Shown: piece after piece, positions 1 through 9,262 of the stretch
Layout: every line of letters begins with the position of its first letter
Numbering within the stretch: position 1 is the stretch's first letter
Source of the DNA: Desertivirga brevis
GTDB lineage: Bacteria; Bacteroidota; Bacteroidia; Sphingobacteriales; Sphingobacteriaceae
DNA length: 64,000 nt
Assembly (NCBI RefSeq): GCF_017355835.1
Contig: NZ_JAFEWF010000008.1
Coordinates: forward strand, 372,001-436,000
Direction: 5' to 3'
The notes under the pieces: generated by a model
The model's database searches: none
The model's input: the letters and a program-made list of their open reading frames with translations, nothing else
What the model was told of the DNA's origin: nothing
Translations under genes and position numbers: made by a program

Positions 1-2
1 AT

Positions 3-1070
3 ATTCCTTCGCAAGAACGAGAATTAGTAGATATGAAGCGCATGCAGAGTATCAAAGAGGATCTATATGTATATCTGCTTAAAAAAAGGGAACAGATCTC
101 TTTAAGTTATGCCTCAACATTAGTTGATGCGCGGGTTATCAATATGGCAAGGCCTACTGGTCTTAAAAGTCCCGTTCCTTCCCAGGTATATACAATATGC
201 TTTCTACTCGGATTAGTTATACCAGCAGGTATAATATTCGGACGCAATACCATAAATGATAAGGTAATTAGTAAAGCGGAGATTGAAGAGGAACTTGAAC
301 TACCTGTGTTAGCGGAAACGGTTTATGAGAAAACAAGCAGACCACTGGTTGTTACTGCTGATGTGAGAACAGCTATCGCTGAGCAGTTTAAATACCTGCG
401 TAGCAATCTGTATTACCTGCATACCTTGAAGACCGGCAGGGTAACACTCGTTACTTCAAGTGTAGGTAATGAAGGTAAAAGCTTTATAAGTTCGAATATG
501 GGAGCGTCTTTGGCTTTGGCAGGACGTAAAACTGTAATCCTTGAACTTGATCTGAGAAAACCGAAAGTATTGCAATTATTTGATCTACCAGTTGAGCGAC
601 CTGGTATCACAGACTGGATCAGCGGTCGCGCTTCACAAGCAGATATTGTTCAAAAGACTTCGTACACACACCTTGATGTAATTGGTTGTGGAACTATGTT
701 GCCAAACCCTTCAGAATTATTGGAAAGTAATAAGCTTATTCAGTTATTCGAGATCTTACGCAGTAATTACGACGACGTTATTATTGATAGTCCTCCACTA
801 CATTTAGTTACTGATGCTTTAATTCTTGCACGTTTAAGTGACGTTACGCTTTATGTTATCAGACAAGGAGTGACAAGTAGGGATGAACTAGCATTTATTC
901 GCGAACTCGTGAGTACGGACAGATTGCCGAACGTGAACATTGTGTTTAATGCGATCCAGCGTGCCAAATACGGGTACGGCTACAATTACGACTCGGATTA
1001 TTACCTTGAAAGCAAGTCGAAGTCTTTTGCATTCAATAAAATAGCGTACAATTTTCTCCAGCGTTTCTAG
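3..1070 (+). CDS. Wzc-type tyrosine autokinase / polysaccharide co-polymerase, C-terminal part
   Basis: The reading frame is open from the left edge of the window (in-frame codons from position 3), so the N-terminal chain-length (Wzz/GNVR) region lies outside. An ATG at 33 is inside the protein: the PSQERELVDMKR segment before it is typical of the coiled part of this family. A hydrophobic segment (YTICFLLGLVIPAGIIF) is followed by the cytoplasmic BY-kinase domain. It has Walker A SSVGNEGKS (Lys149 counted from the ATG at 33), Walker A' VILELDLRKP and Walker B DDVIIDSPP. The C-terminus carries a tyrosine cluster (YGYGYNYDSDYY), the usual autophosphorylation tail. Known members control polymer length and export of capsule or exopolysaccharide through cycles of phosphorylation. 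Its place ahead of UpxY, flippase and glycosyltransferase genes fits that role. Confidence 0.9.
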   Translation: MPSQERELVDMKRMQSIKEDLYVYLLKKREQISLSYASTLVDARVINMARPTGLKSPVPSQVYTICFLLGLVIPAGIIFGRNTINDKVISKAEIEEELELPVLAETVYEKTSRPLVVTADVRTAIAEQFKYLRSNLYYLHTLKTGRVTLVTSSVGNEGKSFISSNMGASLALAGRKTVILELDLRKPKVLQLFDLPVERPGITDWISGRASQADIVQKTSYTHLDVIGCGTMLPNPSELLESNKLIQLFEILRSNYDDVIIDSPPLHLVTDALILARLSDVTLYVIRQGVTSRDELAFIRELVSTDRLPNVNIVFNAIQRAKYGYGYNYDSDYYLESKSKSFAFNKIAYNFLQRF

Positions 1071-1260
1071 TAGAACGTAAGTCAGGTTTGACAATCTGGA
1101 ATCCTATAGACAGTCCTATTATCGTGACTGAAGGGCATTCTTTGTCCTAAAATTGACCCTCAAGAAATACTTATTCTGCCTTGGGCAGGTAAGAAACAGT
1201 GCAGTTGGGAAGGCTTTATTAACGTATAAAGCGACAAACATCACCTTTTAAGAGAAACAT

Positions 1261-1305
1261 GCTTCGCTGGTCCGAAAAAGTAATATGGGACTGACGTGGC
1301 GAAGC
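1261..1305 (+). promoter_or_regulatory. Inverted repeat in the leader of the UpxY gene
   Basis: GCTTCGC (1261-1267) pairs perfectly with GCGAAGC (1299-1305). Nested inside, GTCC (1270-1273) pairs with GGAC (1288-1291) around an AT-rich loop. The structure lies 26 nt before the antiterminator start codon, in a 261-nt stretch with no gene. No T-run follows, so it does not look like a simple terminator. A recruitment or attenuation element for the NusG-like protein is inferred only from position. Confidence 0.35.
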
Positions 1306-1331
1306 CCTGAGATTTTCTTAACAATTGATAT

Positions 1332-1871
1332 ATGAAAACAAACTGGTACGCTGTTTATACAAAGCCAAGATTCGAGAAAAAAGTAGCTGATGGTCTTTCT
1401 GCTATTGGTATCGAAAATTACTGTCCACTTAACAAGGTATTAAAGCAATGGAGTGACAGGCGTAAGATTGTGGAAGAACCGCTCTTTACTTCTTATGTCT
1501 TTGTTCGGATGAACCTAAAGCAACATTTTGCTGTAAGGCAGGTAACAGGTCTAATCAATTTTGTTTACTGGCTTGGTAAGCCAGCTGTAATACACGATAG
1601 TGAAATAATTACAATACAAGATTTCTTAAAAGAAGCAACAAATGTGCATTTAGAAAAAACTTCAATTAAAACTAATGATGTAGTTCGTATCACTGCCGGA
1701 TCATTTGTGAATATGGAAGGTCATATAGTCAATGTCAACAAAAGAACGGTGAAAGTAGAGCTTCCTTCCATTGGTTGTGCACTTGTAGCTGAGGTCAGTA
1801 GGGAATATGTAGAAGTGCTTGGTAATATGTACGCCCAACCGGGTAGTAACGCAGTATTTCAGTCTTGCTAG
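1332..1871 (+). CDS. UpxY/NusG-like transcription antiterminator
   Basis: This 179-residue protein has an N-terminal NGN domain (NWYAVYTKPRFEKKVADGL, then the LFTSYVFVRM segment typical of NusG paralogues). Its C-terminal KOW domain is near residues 120-165 (ITAGSFVNMEGHIVNVNKRTVKVEL). In Bacteroides, UpxY proteins are the first genes of capsule operons and prevent premature termination in the long polysaccharide transcript, acting on RNA polymerase at the operon leader. The position here matches, just before flippase and glycosyltransferase genes. The length fits the specialised paralogue, and the small size of the NGN-KOW pair argues against other nucleic-acid binding families. Which leader sequence it reads is unknown. 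Confidence 0.9.
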   Translation: MKTNWYAVYTKPRFEKKVADGLSAIGIENYCPLNKVLKQWSDRRKIVEEPLFTSYVFVRMNLKQHFAVRQVTGLINFVYWLGKPAVIHDSEIITIQDFLKEATNVHLEKTSIKTNDVVRITAGSFVNMEGHIVNVNKRTVKVELPSIGCALVAEVSREYVEVLGNMYAQPGSNAVFQSC

Positions 1872-1892
1872 GTACTAAACAAATAAAGGTTA

Positions 1893-3194
1893 ATGAGAGC
1901 TGTTATAAATAGCATAATTACTAATCCTGGGTACTCAAAAGTTTTCGCATGGGGACGGCTAATAACAATTGCTGGCTCCGCTCAAATACTTATCCAGGCG
2001 GTCGGCTTAATTAGTGGAATCCTTGTTATCCGTCTGCTACCAACCCATGAATATGCTCTTTACACGCTAGCTAACACCATGCTGGGCACATTAACAGTTC
2101 TGGCGGATGGCGGTATCTCTGTAGGTGTGATGGCTCAGGGTGGTAAAGTTTGGAAAGAGTCTGATAAGTTGGGGGAAGTGATAGTTACAGGATTACATCT
2201 TCGTAAAAAGTTCGCGCTTTTGAGCCTTATAGTTGTAACACCAATATTGTTCTACCTTCTAAGAGAGCATGATGCGAGCTTGTTAAGTTCAATTATGATC
2301 GTCTTATCATTAATACCAGCATTTTTTGCAGCACTATCAGACAGTTTGCTGGAGGTGCCTTCTAAGTTACATCAGGATATAAGTCGCCTGCAAAAGAACC
2401 AGGTAATGGTAAGTATCATGCGTCTGGTTTTGATCACGCTTTCATTGTTTATTTTTCCTTTCACTGCTGTTGCAATGATTGGAAACGGAATTCCGAGGAC
2501 GATCGGTAATTTGAAACTGAAGCAGATTGCAGTGATGCATGCTAATTTGGCAATGCCAAGTAATCAGAACATAAGTAAGGAGCTGCTGAGAATGGTTAAA
2601 CGTACACTTCCGGGAGCTATATATTATTGTATTTCTGGTCAAATAACTATATGGTTGATTTCACTTTTTGGTTCAACGTCGGATGTTGCAGAGGTTGGAG
2701 CATTAGGACGCTTAACCGTTTTTTTAAATGTTATTACAACAGTATTTTCTGCTTTAATTGTGCCGCGTTTTGCCCGTTTACAAGAAGATAGATCGGCATT
2801 ACTTTCGAAGTTTATTCAAATTCAACTCAGCCTTTTTGGGCTTATTTTCCTTATTGTTGCCGCGGTTTACCTTTTTCCCGAAAAAGTGTTGTTTATTCTC
2901 GGACGAAATTACCAGGGGTTGAATACTGAGTTGATTTTAATGACAGTTTCTTCTTGTATAGCAATGATGGCAGGTATTGCTTATTCATTAACTAGTTCTA
3001 GAGGCTGGGTTCTTCCTCCTGCTCTGCATATCATGGGCAACATAGGTGTTCAAGTGCTTTTGTTGTTTTTTATGGATCTATCAAACATTCAAAATGTAAT
3101 CACTTATTCAATTATTTCCACCCTGGTAGGCTTTCTAATGCTATTAGGCCTATTTGTTTACAAGGTTCTGGGAATAGAAAAAGTAAATGCATGA
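1893..3194 (+). CDS. Wzx-type polysaccharide flippase (MATE/MOP superfamily)
   Basis: This 433-residue protein has about twelve hydrophobic segments spread evenly from near residue 20 to the C-terminus (for example ILIQAVGLISGILVI, FALLSLIVVTPILFYLL, LIFLIVAAVYLFP, LVGFLMLLGLFVY). That pattern and length are usual for Wzx/RfbX proteins, which flip undecaprenyl-linked oligosaccharide repeat units across the inner membrane. A purine-rich AAAGGT lies a few bases before the ATG. The last four bases overlap the next gene (ATGA), so the two are translationally coupled. The assignment rests on topology and context. The substrate cannot be read from the sequence. Confidence 0.82.
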   Translation: MRAVINSIITNPGYSKVFAWGRLITIAGSAQILIQAVGLISGILVIRLLPTHEYALYTLANTMLGTLTVLADGGISVGVMAQGGKVWKESDKLGEVIVTGLHLRKKFALLSLIVVTPILFYLLREHDASLLSSIMIVLSLIPAFFAALSDSLLEVPSKLHQDISRLQKNQVMVSIMRLVLITLSLFIFPFTAVAMIGNGIPRTIGNLKLKQIAVMHANLAMPSNQNISKELLRMVKRTLPGAIYYCISGQITIWLISLFGSTSDVAEVGALGRLTVFLNVITTVFSALIVPRFARLQEDRSALLSKFIQIQLSLFGLIFLIVAAVYLFPEKVLFILGRNYQGLNTELILMTVSSCIAMMAGIAYSLTSSRGWVLPPALHIMGNIGVQVLLLFFMDLSNIQNVITYSIISTLVGFLMLLGLFVYKVLGIEKVNA

Positions 3195-3751
3195 AGCAAC
3201 CGTATTTAGCAATAATCCGGTCTAAAGCGAAATCTATCTCCCTGGATATTCGAAAGATGTATTTAAAGGCTTTAGGACTTCAGATCGGAGATCGAGCCAG
3301 GCTTGGACGAATTATTTGTGAGTGGCCCAAGCAGGTCGAAATTGGAGAAGAATGCTTGATCCAGGATGAAGTTCTTTTCCAGGTTGCAGATCCATTTGCT
3401 CCCGGGCCCTCTATAACTATTGGTCACAGGGCCTTTATCGGCCGCCGATGTGAATTTAATTGCAGTAGTAGGATAACCGTCGGTAACGACTGTATGATTG
3501 CAAGTTATACTATTCTGGTTGATGCCGGACATGGCACGATAAAAGGTTATACAATGACAAGTCAGCCTGTTTTGACTGGCGAAATTAATATTGGAGATGA
3601 TGTATGGATCGGAGCTGGTTGCGTTATCTTAAAAGGTGTAAGCATCGGGAGAGGCAGCGTAATTGGTGCAGGTTCAGTAGTAAATAAATCAATACCCGAA
3701 TATCAGATATGGGCGGGAACACCTGCAAGGTTTATACGCGATCGTACCTGA
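3191..3751 (+). CDS. Hexapeptide-repeat acyltransferase
   Basis: This 186-residue protein is dominated by left-handed beta-helix hexapeptides (VEIGEECLIQDEV, ITIGHRAFIGRR, ITVGNDCMIAS). It ends with the family signature IGDDVWIGAGCVILKGVSIG and GAGSVVNKSIPEYQIWAGTPARFI. Enzymes of this type (WcaB/WbbJ/NodL-like) transfer acetyl groups from acetyl-CoA to sugars. The His in VDAGHG is the likely catalytic histidine. The start codon overlaps the stop of the flippase gene, so it belongs to the same operon. The likely job is O-acetylation of the exopolysaccharide repeat unit; the position acetylated is unknown. Confidence 0.85.
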   Translation: MKQPYLAIIRSKAKSISLDIRKMYLKALGLQIGDRARLGRIICEWPKQVEIGEECLIQDEVLFQVADPFAPGPSITIGHRAFIGRRCEFNCSSRITVGNDCMIASYTILVDAGHGTIKGYTMTSQPVLTGEINIGDDVWIGAGCVILKGVSIGRGSVIGAGSVVNKSIPEYQIWAGTPARFIRDRT

Positions 3752-3764
3752 AATAAACATACCT

Positions 3765-4730
3765 ATGAATTCAGTAATTTGTACTCTTTTCGAAAGAAAC
3801 TACCACTATGGTTTAGCAGCGTTGGCTAATTCTTTATATAACAACGGCTACCGGGGAAGCATTTATGCGGGTTATAGAGGTGAATTGCCTCCCTGGGCAA
3901 AGGATGTTAAGAAGAATGCCGTATGGAACTGGGAGAATAGCAGTTCTTTGGACGTAGGAGAGGGGCTGCGAATCTACTTTCTGCCCTTAAGTACGGATTA
4001 TCATTTAACGAATTATAAGCCGGACTTCATGCTGCAACTTCTGGACGGTCCGGCATTTAATGCCAATAAAATCTATTACTTCGACCCAGATATTGTTATT
4101 ACCAAAAAATGGAGCTTATATGAGACATGGGTTGAAGGAGGAGTGGCTCTTTGCGAAGATGTAAACTCGCCGATGCCAAAAAATCATCCAAGAAGACAAG
4201 CTTGGAGGAAGTTTTATGGGGAAAGAAATATCGAGCTTACCTTTAAGGAGTCCATGTATGCCAATGGGGGCTATGTTGGTCTTCATAAAAGAAATAAGGA
4301 TTTCTTAATTATCTGGAAGTTGATGCAGGAGAAGATGGCCACCTTGATCGGTGGGTTAAATCGCTCGGCGTTGTCGGGTGAGAAGCTTCATGAAAGTCTT
4401 CGCCATGAGTTTTCTCCTTTCCCAAAGACAGATCAAGATGCCTTAAATGCGGCAGTAGAAGCATGGGATGGCGAAGTTAGCTTTGTGGGACAGGAAGGCA
4501 TGGCCTTTAAACCCGGAGCGTCTATGATGTCTCACGCGCTTGGACAACCCAAACCATGGAACTGGAAGCCAGTGAAACAAATCATTGAGGGAAAAAGAAT
4601 GAATAAGGTTTATGCAGATTACTGGAACTTTGCAAATGAACCGATCATGTCGCAGCCCAACAGTTTAGTGTGGAATAGAAAAGTAGCATTTAAAGTATCA
4701 AGATTTATCGCGCGCTTCTACAGCAAGTAG
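3765..4730 (+). CDS. GT8-like glycosyltransferase with FDPDIV motif, copy 1
   Basis: This is a 321-residue nucleotide-sugar-dependent transferase fold. The N-terminus (VICTLFERNYHYGLAALANSLYNNGY) matches the start of GT8-type enzymes that act on stored or growing chains. IYYFDPDIV holds the metal-binding DxD (Asp107, Asp109), and KTDQDALNAA plus a late SHALGQPKPW segment complete the fold. The next gene is a paralogue with the DxD at exactly the same residue numbers, so the pair is a tandem duplication. The start follows a TACCT box directly before the ATG, seen before several genes in this locus. The donor sugar cannot be told from sequence. Confidence 0.78.
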   Translation: MNSVICTLFERNYHYGLAALANSLYNNGYRGSIYAGYRGELPPWAKDVKKNAVWNWENSSSLDVGEGLRIYFLPLSTDYHLTNYKPDFMLQLLDGPAFNANKIYYFDPDIVITKKWSLYETWVEGGVALCEDVNSPMPKNHPRRQAWRKFYGERNIELTFKESMYANGGYVGLHKRNKDFLIIWKLMQEKMATLIGGLNRSALSGEKLHESLRHEFSPFPKTDQDALNAAVEAWDGEVSFVGQEGMAFKPGASMMSHALGQPKPWNWKPVKQIIEGKRMNKVYADYWNFANEPIMSQPNSLVWNRKVAFKVSRFIARFYSK

Positions 4731-4761
4731 AGAACTTGCCCATATCCCTTAAAGAAATCCT

Positions 4762-5712
4762 ATGAGATCTACCGTTTGCACCTTATTTGAAAATCACTAT
4801 CACGAAGGAGTAGTTGCCCTTACAAATTCCCTTTATAATCAGGGATACAGGGGCGATATTTATGCTGGCTATCGAGGTGAATTACCAGCCTGGGCGAGAG
4901 GAGCAAAAACAAATTCTTCTATTAATTGGGACGGAGCAGTAAGCCTTACGATATCTGCAGATCTATCTATTCACTTTCTGCCTATAAAAACAGAGTATCA
5001 TCTCTCCAATTTTAAACCCAATTTTATGTTACGTTTATGGGATATACTGCCAGAAGAAGTGGAAGCAATGGCCTACTTTGACCCCGATATCGTCAATAAA
5101 TGTCCCTGGAGTTTTTATGAAACGTGGATGGACAACGGTGTTGCTTTAGTTCATGAAATTACCAGTAATGATATGCCGCCTACTCATCCACTTCGGCTGG
5201 AGTGGGAGAAGGTCCTTGAAAAATGCAATAGAAAGAGTATCAGACGGACACATTCGTATATTAATGCTGGATTCTGTGGAGTAGCGCGCAAACACATTGA
5301 ATTCCTCAGGCTATGGCTTGAGATAATGGATACTGCTATTAAATATTATAATGTTACACCTGATCAGTGGGATCATTCACTACCGCGGTCATTTGTATTT
5401 TATGTGTTTGATCAGGATGCTCTGAATATTGCAGCAATGGCTTGTAGTTCTCCAATTAGTGAGATGGGACCGGAAGCTATGGATTTTACACCTGGAGGGT
5501 GGACAATGTCACATGCTGTTGGATCTCCTAAACCATGGAAAAAGAAGTTCATTCTTTCTGCTTTAAAGGGAGTGCCTCCTTCGCTAACAGACAGGGCTTT
5601 CTGGTTCAATGTTGAAAGTCCTATTAATTATTATAAAGCCTCTATTGTTCGTCGCAAAAGGTTAAGCGTAAACGTTGCTGCTTTAATTGGTCGCTTTTAC
5701 AGTCGTCGTTAA
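4762..5712 (+). CDS. GT8-like glycosyltransferase with FDPDIV motif, copy 2
   Basis: This 316-residue protein is a clear paralogue of the gene just upstream. The N-terminus is nearly the same (TVCTLFENHYHEGVVALTNSLYNQGY), both share YAGYRGELP and YHL(S/T)N(F/Y)KP, FDPDIV is again at residues 107-109, and both have a late MSHAVGSPKPW segment. It differs in the middle, where about 30 residues (including DITSNDMPPTHPL-like and CNRKSIRR stretches) are unlike copy 1. This suggests it adds a different sugar or uses a different acceptor. The spacing of 31 nt indicates a shared transcript. The family is inferred from the DxD context and the overall length. Confidence 0.78.
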   Translation: MRSTVCTLFENHYHEGVVALTNSLYNQGYRGDIYAGYRGELPAWARGAKTNSSINWDGAVSLTISADLSIHFLPIKTEYHLSNFKPNFMLRLWDILPEEVEAMAYFDPDIVNKCPWSFYETWMDNGVALVHEITSNDMPPTHPLRLEWEKVLEKCNRKSIRRTHSYINAGFCGVARKHIEFLRLWLEIMDTAIKYYNVTPDQWDHSLPRSFVFYVFDQDALNIAAMACSSPISEMGPEAMDFTPGGWTMSHAVGSPKPWKKKFILSALKGVPPSLTDRAFWFNVESPINYYKASIVRRKRLSVNVAALIGRFYSRR

Positions 5713-5787
5713 TTATCAATATTTCAATAATAGTTATATACCTGTCACCATGGTATAGTTTAATATGAAACCTTAACAGTTCTCATC

Positions 5788-6969
5788 ATGAAAATTGCTG
5801 TAATTAACACATATGACTCAAAAGATATTAAGGTATGGGCAGGGATTCCCTATCACTTGTCTTTAATGCTTGAGGATACTTTCGGTAAAGATTCCGTCAG
5901 TTACGTCACATTGCCTTTTACCAGGCATAAGCTAAGCTACCTAAGGGGGTTCTATTATAATAGGGTAGTTGGTAAGAAGTATTTAAGCTGGACAGACAAA
6001 AGTATTATTGAAAAAAACAAAATTGATAATAAGGAATTGCTAAGCGAGCATTACGACCTCATAATAACATTTGAGTTCTTTTTAATACCTATATTGAAGA
6101 AAGCAGATAACAAGGTAGTTTATTGGAATGATGCTACATTCAAAAATCTGGTGAACTTTTATCCTTACGTAACTAATGTTTCTAAATATAGCCTAAATCA
6201 CGGGAATGAGGTACAGCGCCAGGCATTTAGATTAAGTGATGCCATTGTTTTTACCTCCGATTGGGCAATCAATTCGGCGATTAAGGATTATGATACAGAC
6301 CCGCGAAAGCTGAATAAAATCTATTTCGCATCCAATCTATCCAGGGCAGGGGCCGATACGGAGGTGAAAGAAGCTGTGGAAGCTCGTACCGGGGAAGTGA
6401 TCAAGCTGCTGTTCCTGGCACTAAACTGGGAAAGAAAAGGAGGGGATGACGCTGTAGAACTGGTTGATAAGTTAAACGCTGCAGGTATTAGAACTTTATT
6501 ATATCTCGTAGGTGACGAAGTACCAGAGAGATTTAGGCACAATAGGAATATTGTGACTTTTGGTTTTATTAATAAAAATCAGTCGGGCGGTGAAGAAAAA
6601 TTGATAGGACTATTGAAAGAGTGCTCGTACCTACTGCTTCCAACAAAAGCAGATTGTACCCCGGTTGCTTTTAGCGAGGCGAACTCATTCGGTTTGCCTA
6701 TCATCAGCACCAATGTGGGTGGTATTCCATCTGTGGTTACCTCACGGAATGGTTTTACCTCAAGAGGCGATTTTACTGAAGATGCTTTTAAATTTATTAT
6801 TCAAAATTTGCCTGGCACAAGAACATATACTGAACTTTGTTATAGTAGCTATAAATTTTACAAGGACGAGTTGTCGTGGGGACAGGTGTATACGAAGTTC
6901 AGACAAGTGCTGAAAGACCTATCTTTTTTATCAGAAGAAGATGCCGCTGCAAAGGCGGTAAAAAACTAG
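5788..6969 (+). CDS. GT4 family glycosyltransferase
   Basis: This 393-residue GT-B enzyme has a C-terminal Glyco_trans_1 domain. It carries LFLALNWERKGGDDAVEL (phosphate-binding loop region), a GFINKNQ segment, and the EX7E-like acidic motif in PVAFSEANSFGLPIISTNVGG. The N-terminal half (acceptor side) is less conserved, as is usual for the family. Such enzymes move a sugar from a nucleotide donor to the lipid-linked repeat unit on the cytoplasmic face. It is 75 nt downstream of the GT8-like pair and 31 nt upstream of a GT2 gene, so it is part of the same run. The sugar specificity is unknown. Confidence 0.88.
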   Translation: MKIAVINTYDSKDIKVWAGIPYHLSLMLEDTFGKDSVSYVTLPFTRHKLSYLRGFYYNRVVGKKYLSWTDKSIIEKNKIDNKELLSEHYDLIITFEFFLIPILKKADNKVVYWNDATFKNLVNFYPYVTNVSKYSLNHGNEVQRQAFRLSDAIVFTSDWAINSAIKDYDTDPRKLNKIYFASNLSRAGADTEVKEAVEARTGEVIKLLFLALNWERKGGDDAVELVDKLNAAGIRTLLYLVGDEVPERFRHNRNIVTFGFINKNQSGGEEKLIGLLKECSYLLLPTKADCTPVAFSEANSFGLPIISTNVGGIPSVVTSRNGFTSRGDFTEDAFKFIIQNLPGTRTYTELCYSSYKFYKDELSWGQVYTKFRQVLKDLSFLSEEDAAAKAVKN

Positions 6970-7000
6970 AAGCTTATCAATTATCAATTAAATTAGGTAT

Positions 7001-8077
7001 ATGATTAACGTATCTGTAATTGTTCCCACGTACAATTATGCTCATTATATTGAAACAGCTATCCACAGCGTATTAAAGCAAGATTATGATCAGGGGTCTG
7101 TAGAAATAATTGTTGTGGATGACGGCTCTACTGATAATACAGCGGAGATTCTTAAGCCCTATATAGATGCTGGTTTGATCAGTTATTATTATCAAGAGAA
7201 TAAAGGGAAAGCTAGTGCCACACGTCATGCAATAGAGAAAAGTACAGGGAAATATATTTTCAATCTCGATGCAGACGATTATTTCCTTCCTGGAAAAATC
7301 ACTAGTTACGTTAATGCATTTGAACTTGATGAATCTATTGTTCATGTGGGTTCTGCGGCAGAAGTATTTAATCAAAACTTGCAAACCTCCTTCGTTGAAA
7401 ATATAGAAGTAGAACTGCTTGGGAAGCCAATCAACGGTTTTTGGCTATTATACCATTTCTACAACAACTTTATTTTATGGGGTGGAGGCTCTACTTATGC
7501 AGCCAGGGCTTCTGTACTAAAACAAGTAACTATCCCAGACGATGTCGATATGTTTATCGACGAATTTCTCATTCTTGTATTGCTGCCTTATGGAAAAAGC
7601 TTTTTTACTGAAAAGCCTCAATCTGTGTGGAGAGTGCATACAAGCAATTACTCAGGAAGATTAGCGAGTAAAGAAGTGTTGCTTAAGAAGGAGGAGCGTC
7701 TAATCCGGTCTTCTAATGGCGTACTATCTTATATGAGGGACTCAGGGTTTGACAAGAACTTGATTAGAATTTACTCCCTTTTAGATGCTACCAGGAGAAT
7801 CACGCTTAAGGAGAACAGAAATGAAAAAAGCATTTTAGATATTCTCAAATATGTAAAGGAAGTTAAGGCTTTACATCCAGAATGGCACCTGATAAAAAAC
7901 TATAATGTTTTAAATCGTTTGGTTCCAAATTCAATCCTTGCATTTCTGAAAGGTGGAAGAAACATGGTGAGAACTGCCATACAACCATTGAAGATGGAAA
8001 AAAAAACGCCCGGCCAGAACCGGTCGACCGGGGCTGAAAAGCTCGAATCAGCAGCTCAGGTTGCAGAAATCGGATAA
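7001..8077 (+). CDS. GT2 family glycosyltransferase
   Basis: This 358-residue protein has a GT-A fold typical of family 2. It opens with VSVIVPTYNYAHYIETAIHS, then EIIVVDDGSTDNT (first Asp motif), a GKASATRHAIEKS segment, and NLDADD as the DxD metal site. A C-terminal helical region of about 130 residues ends in a basic, low-complexity tail (KMEKKTPGQNRS). It probably works on the cytoplasmic face and adds one residue to the exopolysaccharide repeat unit. The donor sugar is not predictable. Spacing to both neighbours is about 30-36 nt, in keeping with one operon. Confidence 0.88.
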   Translation: MINVSVIVPTYNYAHYIETAIHSVLKQDYDQGSVEIIVVDDGSTDNTAEILKPYIDAGLISYYYQENKGKASATRHAIEKSTGKYIFNLDADDYFLPGKITSYVNAFELDESIVHVGSAAEVFNQNLQTSFVENIEVELLGKPINGFWLLYHFYNNFILWGGGSTYAARASVLKQVTIPDDVDMFIDEFLILVLLPYGKSFFTEKPQSVWRVHTSNYSGRLASKEVLLKKEERLIRSSNGVLSYMRDSGFDKNLIRIYSLLDATRRITLKENRNEKSILDILKYVKEVKALHPEWHLIKNYNVLNRLVPNSILAFLKGGRNMVRTAIQPLKMEKKTPGQNRSTGAEKLESAAQVAEIG

Positions 8078-8113
8078 ATAATACATTAAAAACTAAAAAC
8101 AGATCATCTACCT

Positions 8114-9229
8114 ATGAATATTGTTTTTCTTTGTGGATCGTTAGAACCAGGCAGAGACGGTGTTGGAGATTACGTTCGAAGACTTGCCGTAGAATTATTA
8201 CGGCAAGGCCATAAAGCTTCAGTAATTTCATTGAACGACAAATTTATAGAGGAAGAGTTTGTTGGAGCCCAGACGTCAGAGGGTTATGAATTACAGGTTG
8301 TGCGAATTCCTTCCTCTTGGCCGGCACCCAGAAGATTTAAAGAAGCTAAAGTATGGATCGATGTTTTTGATCCCGAATGGTTAAGTCTCCAATTTGTTAT
8401 CTTCTCCTTTCATCCAAAAGGGCTTCCAATAAAGCTTAGTTCGCTTCTAAATAAAATTGGGAAAGGCCGTAGATGGCATTTAATGTTTCACGAGCTTTGG
8501 GTGGGTATGAGTTTGGAGTCTTCACGGCCAATGGCAATGTGGGGAATGGTTCAGAAGCAGATAATTAAATCATTGCTATCTAGTCTTCAACCGATTGTAA
8601 TTCATACTCAAACCCAGTTATACCAGGCCCAGCTTAAGAAATTGGGATATAAAGCAAGTAAATTGCCTTTATTTTCGAATGTTCCCTCATCAAAAACAGT
8701 AGTAAAGGTAAGTAAGGAAAACCAGCGGGAACAGACTTGGGTGCTCTTTGGAACTATTCACCCTGGGGCACCGGCTCATCAACTCGCTTCTGAAGCTTTA
8801 GTTTATAGTAAGAAATATGAGGTTAGCATTACCTTAACCCTTGTTGGTCGTTGTGGGAAAGGTCAAGAAGCATGGGTAAATGCCTGGGAGAAGAAGGGTA
8901 TGTTGGTCCGTGTGTTAGGAGAACAGCCATTCGAGGAAATATCCAAAGTTTTATCTAAAGCATCCCTCGGATTATCCACTAATCCAATTGCACTGGTGGA
9001 AAAGAGCGGAACTGTTGCAGCAATGCAAGCACATGGTCTTCCTGTTCTCTGCGTGGCGATGAATTACCAACCCCGTGGTGTTAGTGATCTTAAGGTTCCT
9101 GCTGGGATTTGGGAGTATCAAAATGGAGGACTTGAAAAATTCCTAAATAGCAGGAAAGATGTATGGATAAGCAACGGTGTAAGCGATGTTTCAAATCAGC
9201 TGATAGAAGTTCTATCTACAGCAAGTTAA
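8114..9229 (+). CDS. GT4-like glycosyltransferase
   Basis: This 371-residue protein opens like a GT-B enzyme (MNIVFLCGSLEPGRDGVGDYVRRLAVELLRQGH, the glycine-rich loop of GT4 N-domains). The C-terminal half has TWVLFGTIHPGAP and TLVGRCG, and a relaxed EX7E region around LVEKSGTVAAMQAHGLPVLCV. The C-domain is more diverged than in its neighbours, so the family call is less certain than for the other GT4 genes. The ATG is directly preceded by CATCTACCT, the start-proximal motif shared with other genes in this locus. The role in repeat-unit assembly is inferred from the neighbours. Confidence 0.75.
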   Translation: MNIVFLCGSLEPGRDGVGDYVRRLAVELLRQGHKASVISLNDKFIEEEFVGAQTSEGYELQVVRIPSSWPAPRRFKEAKVWIDVFDPEWLSLQFVIFSFHPKGLPIKLSSLLNKIGKGRRWHLMFHELWVGMSLESSRPMAMWGMVQKQIIKSLLSSLQPIVIHTQTQLYQAQLKKLGYKASKLPLFSNVPSSKTVVKVSKENQREQTWVLFGTIHPGAPAHQLASEALVYSKKYEVSITLTLVGRCGKGQEAWVNAWEKKGMLVRVLGEQPFEEISKVLSKASLGLSTNPIALVEKSGTVAAMQAHGLPVLCVAMNYQPRGVSDLKVPAGIWEYQNGGLEKFLNSRKDVWISNGVSDVSNQLIEVLSTAS

Positions 9230-9262
9230 AGAAATTTCTACATACATTAATATAGTAAACAC

